A stretch of 34,094 nucleotides of DNA from Bacteroidales bacterium (GTDB taxonomy: Bacteria > Bacteroidota > Bacteroidia > Bacteroidales > JAQUTK01), in assembly GCA_028691445.1 (NCBI GenBank), contig JAQUZH010000005.1, positions 1 through 34,094 on the forward strand, given 5' to 3'. This document shows, in pieces, positions 17,618-25,901 of the stretch. Below the pieces are notes generated by a model. The model saw only the letters and a list, made by a program, of their open reading frames with translations, did no database searches and had not been told where the DNA came from. The position numbers and the translations under genes were made by a program. Every line of letters begins with the position of its first letter. The stretch's first letter is position 1.

Positions 17618-17902
17618 CTCGGAAAAGACTTGAGCCTTTTTATAGCTATAAATCAAGTAGTTAAATATGTTGAGAAAGAGAAATCCGGAAGCCGTCGGAC
17701 GAACAGACTTTCATCTTACAGTTTGGACTAGGAAGATTGCAGGTCAGGCCACAAAGACAGACCCGCAAAGACGATGGGAGTCGATGTCATTTTTTTTTTT
17801 TTTCATTCTGCGAAACGGCATACCCCTTGATTTTAATGCACCAAGTGCACCAAGAACGCCTTACATTATGCTGTAGGGCATTTTGACCTTTCACCTTGTT
17901 AC

Positions 17903-18038
17903 TTGCTCGCTTGATTTTTGCTCCCATTTTTGTTTGCTCGGAGCCTATTTTCTATCCGTTTTTGCATGAAAGTAAATGAAAATGTATGAAAACTCCCGTT
18001 GGAGCAAATAGAAATGGATGGAATTTGAAGTGAGCAAA
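17903..18038. repeat. Imperfect long inverted repeat (arms about 35-40 bp)
   Basis: TTGCTCGCTTGATTTTTGCTCCCATTTTTGTTTGCTC (from 17903) resembles the reverse complement of the right arm, TTGCTCACTTCAAATTCCATCCATTTCTATTTGCTCC (18001-18038), with mismatches and one gap. Confidence 0.5.
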
Positions 18039-18109
18039 ACGAGAAATTGATAATTGACCATCCTTACAAGCCGTTAGATGGCCAATTACTCCTACTCCCC
18101 AAGCTCTTC

Positions 18110-21100
18110 TTACAGCACAATTTTCAGCATCCGAGTTCCAACCTGTACAAAATAGAGAGCTCCGGTTGGTAAAGAGATGCGTTGCTCTTCGCCATCGGCA
18201 GGTAGTGAGTAGAGTTTGACGCCGCTGACCGTATAGATGGTGATCGTTGTGCCCGGTTCAGTGCCGCGGATAACGAGCTGATTCTCTTCTACAAACAGGG
18301 ATACTGGAGCTAATCGTTGGAGATGCTCATCTGTCATATCCTTCTCGTTGAAGTTTAAAAACTCAGACCAACCTTCTGCCTGATAGTATGTTGAGTAAGA
18401 TCCCGGTGGCAGATGCAAGATACATTCGGTTTTATCTATCCCTTCGAATGCGTCGATATAGACTGTCGGAGGTTTGGGGTTGAGGGTATAGATATCTTTT
18501 ATGTTCGTGCAAAATGCAAAAGCATGTGTTCGTATCGAGGTAACCTTCGAGGGGATCATGATAGAGGTTAATCCGCTGCAATTGTAGAATGAATAGTAGC
18601 CAATAGTAGTTACTTCAGGAGGTATTGTCAGCGAAGTCAGGCTGATGCAACCACTAAAAGAATACATGCCTATGGATGTGATGGTGCTGGGGAAGCTGAC
18701 GTATTGCATACTGGAGCAATTTTCAAAAGCAAAGTTTCCTATCGATGTGACATACGAAGGGATCGTTATGCTTTTTAAAGCGATACATCCAGAAAATGCG
18801 TAATTGCCAATGGAGGTCACGGTAGTTGGTAAGGTGATGCTTTTCAAGCTCTTCAGATTGTAAAACATATAGTCTCCGATCTGATTGTCCGTTGTAGTAT
18901 AGACATACCCTCCCCCCACAATGGTGGCATTCTTCAGGTCGAGAATCTGGAGGTGTGGAAATTGCGTTTGAACCATCAACAGGTCTTTCCCATTGACCGG
19001 ACCAGTAAGAGTCAGAACAGAGACATATTGAAGATTGGCCAATCCGATCAGATCAAGTAGTTCGCCCGCGGTTGTCATTTTTATGTCGTAGTGTCCCATA
19101 AGGAGCAACTTTTTCCACTCTTCTCGTGCCAGATAGCTGGGAAATCCGCTAGCGGGAACATAGACTGCGCAGATGTACTTGTTGGATTCATCTAAACAAT
19201 CGATTCCCAATGTAGCAGGAGCGACACTCGCGCAGTGTATCTCTAACAATCTGGGGCATCTTCCAAAGGCATAGCTCATGATCGTTTTGACCTTCTCGGG
19301 AATGGTCAATGAAGTCAGATTTAGACAATAATAGAATGCCGATGAACCGATCGTGGTTACGTTTTCGGGGATAATCAGGGATTTCAATCTGGTGCAATAT
19401 TCAAAGATCCCATTTGCCAGCATGGTTATCTGTGAGGGAAGTGTCAAAGAGGTGAGATTCTTGCAGTTGGAAAAAGCAAATGCTCCGATTTCGGTCGCAC
19501 TCTCCGGTATGGTCATGGAAATGAGTCCGCTGCATTTGTAAAAAGCACTATCGGTGATGCATTTGGTATCTTCAGGCAACGTAATGGAGGTGTTGGCTGG
19601 CATGACCCCTTTGTATTTATAGACCACTTTTCCGATGATTACCAAACCGTCAGCCTGTTTATTGTACCAAGCGGTATTTGCGAAAGTCGACCGACCGATA
19701 TAATCCACATTGGAAGGAGAAATGAAAGAGGTGAGCGCGAAACAATTGTAAAATGCACGGCTCTCAATGGTTGTGAGACTTGAGGGACAGACTACGGAAG
19801 TTAGCTTTTGGCACCCTTCAAAGGCGCTTTCTCCAATGGAAACGACCTTTCCGGGAATGGCCAATGACGTGAGTTCTTTGCAATTGGTAAAAGCGTACCG
19901 ATCAATGCTCTTGATGTTGGAAGAGAGGTTGATCGTTTGCAGTTTGTCGCAGCCATTGAAAGTGTATCTCTCGATTGTTTTGACATTCTCCGGAACGGTC
20001 AAGGAGGTGAGTTCGGCGCAACCGTCAAAGGCACTTCTCCCAATAGAGGTGACACTCTGCGGAATCGTGATGGAGATCAGATTTTTGCAGTTGGCAAACG
20101 CGCTGTCTGATATACCCGATGTGCCTTCCGCCAAGGCAATAGATGTTCCCGGAGGCATATCGCCTTCATATTTGTAGGCCACTTTCCCCATGTATATCAG
20201 ACCTGCCGGGTGACTGTTATTCCATGGACAACCGTAAAATGCATCTCTGCCGATATGTGTCATACCTGCGGGAATTGTGACGTAACGTAGCTGTTTACAG
20301 TTGATAAAGGCGCTATCGCCGATTGAGACTGTTTTCTCAGGCATGCTGATGGTGTCCAAAAGCATACATCCATCAAACGCGCGTTTCCCTATCGACGTGA
20401 GGGACGTGGGCAAAAGAATGGTTCTTAATATGGTTTTACTGGTTGAGAACCTGGGGACATAAAACGATTGTTCCGGCAATTCATTGGCGGGGTAGTCTCC
20501 GGCTGTGGAGGTGCCTGATTGTCCCGAGTACGATTGGATGGTAGCACCACTACGGTCGAGATAGCCAAGATAGGGGAGATTATCGCGCAGATACATAATA
20601 TCTCGAGCATCAATCACACCTGTCACTTCCAATGAAAATATACTGGTTCTTGGGAGTAAAGTACTCAGGGTACCGGGAGTCTCATTATGGCATGTAAAAG
20701 GAGTCGAGGTAAAATTAAAAGTGATCGATTCATTTGTCATTGTAATGGATGAGATATTCTGGTTCAATTCATAACCTTCCCATGTCGTGGGGATGAATGA
20801 TCCCGAAGTAAAGGCAGCTCCCGGCGTTTCCGACGAACCGCTTAACGGTTGCAGATAAACGCGCATGTGACTTTCTGCGGTTTGTTTCTCTCCATTATAA
20901 TTATTGATGGTATTAGATGCCCAGACTTCTTTGTTGTAATCAATGTGCCAGATCAACATGCCTTCTCCCGGCAAATATTGGTCCCAACCTGTTCGTTTTC
21001 GATATTCAACCAGAAAGAACTCGTTGGGAGAAGGGTTGATAGCGTCCAGATTATGCATCTCTTTGGACACGATGAAAGATTGGTTGCTTCTATTTTCCGA

Positions 21101-22309
21101 TGGCATTTCTTCTTGGGAAAGAGGGTGCAATGTTAACTCATTCGGTGAATGTGCCTCCTCAGGCTTGAAATAGCCAAGGTAGAAACGCTCATAACTGGAG
21201 TAGGTGGGTGGTGTGCGACTGTTGTTGTTATAACTGCCGTCAGACATAATACTCCAGTTACCTAATGTATTCTTTTCGGCTAGTGTGTGATAGAGGTCCG
21301 GCAAACCGATTACATGGCTGAATTCATGACAGAAAGTACCAATGCTGCACATCTCGTTTCCTTTGTTTCCTTTCAACTCGGAACAGCATGCATATCGTTT
21401 GATTCGCATCTCATACTCTGAGGGAAGCTCCTCTGCAATACCCATATGGGGCCATATCGCATCTTTCGAACCTCCTTCTGCTTGGCTGTGTCCAGCATAA
21501 ATAATATAAACATTGTCCACATATCGATCTCCGTTTGTGTCGTAACTGCGTAAGTTCAGCCCTTCTGTTTGAGCTACTATGCAAGCATCTTTGGCCATTT
21601 GTCTCGGATTGGCATCGTACTTCACTGATGAATTTGCGGATTGTCCGTAGTAGCTCATCGGATTGGGCAGTGTCACCGGACCATATACATCAAAGGTGGG
21701 TTGGAATTGACCGAATGAACTTGCAATGAAGTAATCTCGTGCTGATCCGGTTGCTCCGTTGGTGTTATATCCTTGCTTGTTCAACAGATTGGAGTAAGCT
21801 GACTTGGGTGAGGGGGTAACAAATTGCACATCAGAGAAATTGACCAAAAGAACCAATACCCTTGGTGATTTGTTGCCAAATGGCGACAGGGCTACTCCTT
21901 GTATCTCTTCGACTCTTCCGATGCTTCTGCTGGCTTGTTGTACGTCCCGCTCTTCTTGTTCCCGAAGGGCTTTTAACTGATCGGCCTTTGCTTGGTTTCT
22001 TAGAAATAGTTTCTCTTTCGGTGTGCGCTTTTCAATGTCAGAAGCGATTATCCCACTGCTTATGATTGTGCCGGTATTATCTACCTTCGCATAAGTAAGG
22101 TATCCCTCTGCATTCGTTTCCAATAAATAACCGTCTGTGGTTGTTTGATAATGAAACAGTTCATCGCCACGCATGAGAATCGAGAGTGAAGTACCGTTTG
22201 GCTGCTTTACAGTAATAGGAAATGGGTAGGCATTCACCGCGCAAAGAGGGGTTAATGACAGTTTGACCAGTATTAGGACGAATAGTAGGAGAACGAGAAC
22301 TCTTTTCAT
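18110..22309 (-). CDS. M6-family (immune inhibitor A-like) metalloprotease fused to BspA-type leucine-rich repeats, with C-terminal sorting-domain-like segment
   Basis: 1399 aa; signal peptide MKRVLVLLLFVLILVKLSLTPLCAVNA; SPRVLVLLVNFSDVQF, zinc motif FCHEFSHVIGLPDLYH (HExxH); many LRR_5 repeats (SIGxxAFxxCxxLTSLTIPxxVTTIG); C-terminal TTITIYTVSGVKLYSLPADGEEQRISLPTGALYFVQVGTRMLKIVL. Confidence 0.9.
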   Translation of the reverse strand: MKRVLVLLLFVLILVKLSLTPLCAVNAYPFPITVKQPNGTSLSILMRGDELFHYQTTTDGYLLETNAEGYLTYAKVDNTGTIISSGIIASDIEKRTPKEKLFLRNQAKADQLKALREQEERDVQQASRSIGRVEEIQGVALSPFGNKSPRVLVLLVNFSDVQFVTPSPKSAYSNLLNKQGYNTNGATGSARDYFIASSFGQFQPTFDVYGPVTLPNPMSYYGQSANSSVKYDANPRQMAKDACIVAQTEGLNLRSYDTNGDRYVDNVYIIYAGHSQAEGGSKDAIWPHMGIAEELPSEYEMRIKRYACCSELKGNKGNEMCSIGTFCHEFSHVIGLPDLYHTLAEKNTLGNWSIMSDGSYNNNSRTPPTYSSYERFYLGYFKPEEAHSPNELTLHPLSQEEMPSENRSNQSFIVSKEMHNLDAINPSPNEFFLVEYRKRTGWDQYLPGEGMLIWHIDYNKEVWASNTINNYNGEKQTAESHMRVYLQPLSGSSETPGAAFTSGSFIPTTWEGYELNQNISSITMTNESITFNFTSTPFTCHNETPGTLSTLLPRTSIFSLEVTGVIDARDIMYLRDNLPYLGYLDRSGATIQSYSGQSGTSTAGDYPANELPEQSFYVPRFSTSKTILRTILLPTSLTSIGKRAFDGCMLLDTISMPEKTVSIGDSAFINCKQLRYVTIPAGMTHIGRDAFYGCPWNNSHPAGLIYMGKVAYKYEGDMPPGTSIALAEGTSGISDSAFANCKNLISITIPQSVTSIGRSAFDGCAELTSLTVPENVKTIERYTFNGCDKLQTINLSSNIKSIDRYAFTNCKELTSLAIPGKVVSIGESAFEGCQKLTSVVCPSSLTTIESRAFYNCFALTSFISPSNVDYIGRSTFANTAWYNKQADGLVIIGKVVYKYKGVMPANTSITLPEDTKCITDSAFYKCSGLISMTIPESATEIGAFAFSNCKNLTSLTLPSQITMLANGIFEYCTRLKSLIIPENVTTIGSSAFYYCLNLTSLTIPEKVKTIMSYAFGRCPRLLEIHCASVAPATLGIDCLDESNKYICAVYVPASGFPSYLAREEWKKLLLMGHYDIKMTTAGELLDLIGLANLQYVSVLTLTGPVNGKDLLMVQTQFPHLQILDLKNATIVGGGYVYTTTDNQIGDYMFYNLKSLKSITLPTTVTSIGNYAFSGCIALKSITIPSYVTSIGNFAFENCSSMQYVSFPSTITSIGMYSFSGCISLTSLTIPPEVTTIGYYSFYNCSGLTSIMIPSKVTSIRTHAFAFCTNIKDIYTLNPKPPTVYIDAFEGIDKTECILHLPPGSYSTYYQAEGWSEFLNFNEKDMTDEHLQRLAPVSLFVEENQLVIRGTEPGTTITIYTVSGVKLYSLPADGEEQRISLPTGALYFVQVGTRMLKIVL

Positions 22310-22523
22310 GTTAAATAAATAACTTCACACAGATCAACCGTTTGGAAAAGAAGTGCCACATTACTCTTTACGAGTTGTATTTCACAGTGTAAAGATATTC
22401 ATATTTTTAATATATGGACTATTCTTTAATAAATTAAATTATTCATTGTATTGGAGCATAGAATAGGTACATCTGCGACCTTGTTTGTTGCGATGAACAG
22501 AAAGAGGCCTGCGATTACTTTAC

Positions 22524-22634
22524 TGTTGATAAGGTTGTTGATAAGGTTGTTGGCAAACTTGTTAATTAAAAGATATACAAACAATTAACCTGTTGATAAC
22601 TTTTTGGAATGAGTTGTCAATATCTTGTTGATAT
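22524..22634. repeat. Cluster of TGTTGATAA (= TTATCAACA) 9-mers
   Basis: Exact copies at 22524-22532, 22536-22544, 22591-22599; degenerate TGTTGATAT at 22626-22634. The first two sit in a tandem 12-bp period (GTTGATAAGGTT). Confidence 0.7.
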
Positions 22635-22657
22635 CTTTCGTTTTTTGCTTAAGTTTG
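22628..22657 (+). promoter_or_regulatory. Candidate Bacteroidota promoter of the Crp/Fnr gene
   Basis: TTG (22628-22630), 19-bp spacer, TAAGTTTG (22650-22657), matching the -33/-7 arrangement TTG-N19-TAnnTTTG; start codon at 22670 implies a very short leader. Confidence 0.55.
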
Positions 22658-22669
22658 TAGCATATAAAA

Positions 22670-23338
22670 ATGAAGGCAATGGAAGAAAATCTGTTTGATG
22701 GAATAACTGAGTTTAAAACCTCTCTTGAGATTCGCAAACGTCTTTGGGATTACAGCGTGGTGAAGACATTTAAGGAGGGGGATAATATTCTGAATGAAGG
22801 TGCGTATATCAAAAGTATTCCGATCATTGCGCGGGGTAGTGTGAAGGTGATGCGCACACATGATGATGGGAGAGAGATACTCCTATATTATATTAAAACA
22901 GGAGAGAGCTGTGTGATGTCTATCTTGGGTGGTTTGCACAACGATACCAGTAAAGTGAAAGCGATTGCGGAGGAGGAGACGGAGATCTTGTTTATTCCGA
23001 ATAACAAACTGGCTTCATTGATCAAAGATTATCCGGAGTTTCTCAATTATATTTTCAGGTTGTATCATAAACGGTTTGAAGAGTTTCTGGATATTATCAA
23101 TGATATTGCTTTTAAGAAGATTGATGAGCGGTTGCTCGAACTGATTCAGAAAAAGACCGAACTTTACAAAGATTCTACGATCAGTATCACACACGAACAA
23201 TTGGCCAATGAACTGGGAACAGCAAGAGTGGTGGTTTCACGTCTGCTCAAACAGATTGAAGAGTTTGGATTGATACGGCTGGGACGCAATAAAATTACCG
23301 TTCTCAAAGATCTGGACGACTTTTTTCGTAACCGATAA
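22670..23338 (+). CDS. Crp/Fnr family transcriptional regulator
   Basis: 222 aa; cNMP-binding-like domain (KEGDNILNEGAYIKSIPIIARGSVKVMRTHDDGREILLYYIKTGESCVMS) and C-terminal winged HTH (ISITHEQLANELGTARVVVSRLLKQIEEFGLIRLGRNKITV). Confidence 0.93.
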   Translation: MKAMEENLFDGITEFKTSLEIRKRLWDYSVVKTFKEGDNILNEGAYIKSIPIIARGSVKVMRTHDDGREILLYYIKTGESCVMSILGGLHNDTSKVKAIAEEETEILFIPNNKLASLIKDYPEFLNYIFRLYHKRFEEFLDIINDIAFKKIDERLLELIQKKTELYKDSTISITHEQLANELGTARVVVSRLLKQIEEFGLIRLGRNKITVLKDLDDFFRNR

Positions 23339-23401
23339 ATTTATTTTCAAGAAAAAACGCCTTGTGTAACATAAGTAGCTGACCACCGTTTTATCATCCT
23401 G

Positions 23402-23409
23402 TACCTTTG
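23402..23409 (+). promoter_or_regulatory. Candidate -7 element TACCTTTG of the efflux operon
   Basis: TAnnTTTG match 13 nt before the ORF start at 23423. Confidence 0.4.
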
Positions 23410-23422
23410 TCTCACAATTTAA

Positions 23423-24766
23423 ATGGAAACAAGAATGAAAAAGATGAAAAGGAATTGGGACGTATTATTGATGTTTTGTTTGATGCTTGCGTCAAGCGTA
23501 TCAGTATTAGCACAAAATGAAGCTCGGTTTTTAAGTTTGCAAGAGGCCGTCTCCATGGCCTTGAAAGGGAACAGTCAAATTGCTGTCTCTGATCTGGATG
23601 AGCAGATCGCTTCTTCTGATTACCGGAAGATGGATGCCCTCTTTCTGCCCAAAGTGAATGCCTCTTACACGGCAATGCAAACCAACAATCCATTGAATGT
23701 TTTTGGAGCTAAGCTTCAACAGCAATCGGTAACTGCCGCGGATTTTAATCCGTCGCTCTTAAATGAACCTTCGGCTCAAAATGATTTTGGTGCCCGAATA
23801 GATATGCAGATGCCTTTGTTGAATGTGGACCAGTTATACACGCGAAAAGCGCTTGCTGCTCAGAAAGAAGCTGCTCAGTATGGGGCTGTCCGGACGAAGG
23901 AGTATATCACGTTTGAAATGAAGAAGGCGTATCTTCAGCTTCAGTTGGCTTATCAGCAAAAAGTGTTGTTGGAAGAGGCGCTTCAAACAGCAAATGCTAT
24001 TTATAACTCGACAGAGCGTTTTTATGAGCAGGGATTGATTCGTAAGTCTGACCTGTTAAATGCAAAGGTGCATGTGAGTAGTGTGGAGACTGAACTGGAA
24101 AAGGCGAAGAGCAATATATCGAATGCTTCTGATTATGTGAGTCTGCTCATGGGCAGTTCGTCGGGCGTGAACTATACGGTTGAACATCTTACCTTGACTC
24201 TCGCTGACGACAAACCTTTATCGACCGAAAGGGTGGATTTTCTGGCGATGCAACAAGCAGTGAAGGCCTCTGATATGATGGCTAAGTCTGCCTCGTTGTC
24301 TCTTTTGCCCAGACTGAATGCATTTGGTAGCTATCAGTGGAATGACTCGAAAGCGGTGGATTTCCATTCAGATAGTTATCTGGTTGGGATCCAACTCTCA
24401 TGGAGTCTGTTTAATGGCACGCAGACGAAACATACCATTCGTTCGCACAAATTGATGAGTTCCAAATTGAAGGAGCAACTTGGCGGACAGCTATCGCAAG
24501 CCCAATTGGAATGGAACAAGACCAAGCGTGACCTTGAGAATCTGTCTTTTGAACTTCGTCAGCAAGCTGATATTGTGCAGCAGGCAACCGAGGCTCTACG
24601 TATCATTCAAAACCGCTACGAACAGGGACTTGAAAAGACGTCAGACTTGTTGGTGGCACAGACGCAGCTTTCTCAACAACAGATGAGCAGTGCGGCTACT
24701 GTCTTCAAACAGAACCTGACTGTCGCTTATCTGGAATTTATCACTTCATCAAATACATCAAACTAA
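23423..24766 (+). CDS. TolC family outer membrane efflux protein
   Basis: 447 aa; signal peptide; two OEP repeats (LSLQEAVSMALKGNSQIAVSDLDEQIASSDYRKMDALFLPKVNASYT... and LLPRLNAFGSYQWND...VGIQLSWSLFNGTQTKHTI). Confidence 0.92.
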   Translation: METRMKKMKRNWDVLLMFCLMLASSVSVLAQNEARFLSLQEAVSMALKGNSQIAVSDLDEQIASSDYRKMDALFLPKVNASYTAMQTNNPLNVFGAKLQQQSVTAADFNPSLLNEPSAQNDFGARIDMQMPLLNVDQLYTRKALAAQKEAAQYGAVRTKEYITFEMKKAYLQLQLAYQQKVLLEEALQTANAIYNSTERFYEQGLIRKSDLLNAKVHVSSVETELEKAKSNISNASDYVSLLMGSSSGVNYTVEHLTLTLADDKPLSTERVDFLAMQQAVKASDMMAKSASLSLLPRLNAFGSYQWNDSKAVDFHSDSYLVGIQLSWSLFNGTQTKHTIRSHKLMSSKLKEQLGGQLSQAQLEWNKTKRDLENLSFELRQQADIVQQATEALRIIQNRYEQGLEKTSDLLVAQTQLSQQQMSSAATVFKQNLTVAYLEFITSSNTSN

Positions 24767-24782
24767 TTTAATATTCAATCTT

Positions 24783-25874
24783 ATGAAACGAGTTAATGCT
24801 ATATCTATCCTGTTTCTATTTATAATGGGTTTAATATCTTCCTGTTCTTCTTCAGAGAATAAAACGGCGGATAATGAGAAAATAGTTCCGGTTGTTGTGG
24901 CTACACCTTCTCTGGACAATAGAGCCGGTGTGCAGGTGAGCGGACAGATTGAGGCAGGTCAGACTGCAATGATCAGCACCCGGGTAATGGGTTATATTAC
25001 GTCGATCAAAGTGAAAGCGGGTGATCAGGTGAAACAGGGTCAACTGCTCGCAACCATTGCCAATGAGGATATGAAGGCTAAGAAAGCACAGGTGGAGGCT
25101 TCTGTGGCTGAAGCAGAGGCTGCAGCGGCTGTTGCGACGAAAGATCTGGAGCGTTTTACTCAGCTGTACAACAGTCAGAGTGCTTCGGCAAAAGAGCTGG
25201 AAAATGTGAAGCTTCAACACCGATCGGTTTTATCCAAACTGGAGGCTGCCAGGCAGATGCGTAATGAGGTACAGGCAATGCTTTCTTATACTGTGATCAA
25301 GGCGCCATTCTCGGGAGTGATTACACAAAAGTTTGCAGAGGTGGGGAGCATGGCTAATCCGGGCATGCCGATTTTGGCGCTGGAACAGACAAAAAGTTTT
25401 CAGGCAGTGGTCTCTGTTCCTGAGACGGATGTGATGGGAGTCAAACCCAATGGCGAAGCGATTGTTACAGTAAAGACAACCGGTGCTACTTTTACCGGCA
25501 CACTGTCTGAAGTGAGCCCTTCCTCTCAATTTACAGGCGGTCAGTATATGGCGAAGGTTGCCATTCCTGATACCGAGACTAAGAATCTGAAGGCGGGCAT
25601 GTATGTGAATGTATTTATACCACGCACTGGCGACGAGGCAGCTTCATCTTCTTCTTCTTTGACTATTCCTCTGGAAAGTGTGATTAAAAAGGAAGATCTT
25701 ACCGGCGTGTATGTGGTAGGAACGGATAGTATCGTTTCTCTTCGCTGGATCAGGTTGGGAAAGACGCATGGTGATAGGATCGAGGTCTTATCCGGACTCA
25801 ACAAGGAGGAAACTTTTGTGGTGAAAGCCGAAGGACGGGTGTACAATGGTGTAAAGGTGAGTGTCGTGAAATAA
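24783..25874 (+). CDS. RND efflux periplasmic adaptor (membrane fusion) lipoprotein
   Basis: 363 aa; lipobox LISSC; GYITSIKVKAGDQVKQGQLLATI, IKAPFSGVITQKFAEVGSMANPGMPILAL, LKAGMYVNVFIP. Confidence 0.93.
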   Translation: MKRVNAISILFLFIMGLISSCSSSENKTADNEKIVPVVVATPSLDNRAGVQVSGQIEAGQTAMISTRVMGYITSIKVKAGDQVKQGQLLATIANEDMKAKKAQVEASVAEAEAAAAVATKDLERFTQLYNSQSASAKELENVKLQHRSVLSKLEAARQMRNEVQAMLSYTVIKAPFSGVITQKFAEVGSMANPGMPILALEQTKSFQAVVSVPETDVMGVKPNGEAIVTVKTTGATFTGTLSEVSPSSQFTGGQYMAKVAIPDTETKNLKAGMYVNVFIPRTGDEAASSSSSLTIPLESVIKKEDLTGVYVVGTDSIVSLRWIRLGKTHGDRIEVLSGLNKEETFVVKAEGRVYNGVKVSVVK

Positions 25875-25901
25875 GGTAGTAATAAACAAAAATAGATAAA
25901 G

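Noticed and set aside
17667-17876. 69-aa plus-strand ORF spanning the poly-T tract
   Set aside because: FFFFF run comes from the T(14) tract; low-complexity non-coding region with no homology signal.
19767-20177. 136-aa plus-strand ORF with repeat-like sequence in the LRR region
   Set aside because: Its periodicity is the reverse complement of the LRR-coding repeats in the 18110-22309 CDS, not an independent gene.
18440-20600. Regularly spaced similar units considered as a CRISPR array
   Set aside because: Units are in-frame degenerate LRR codons of about 69-70 bp with no identical repeats or unique spacers; part of the BspA-like CDS.
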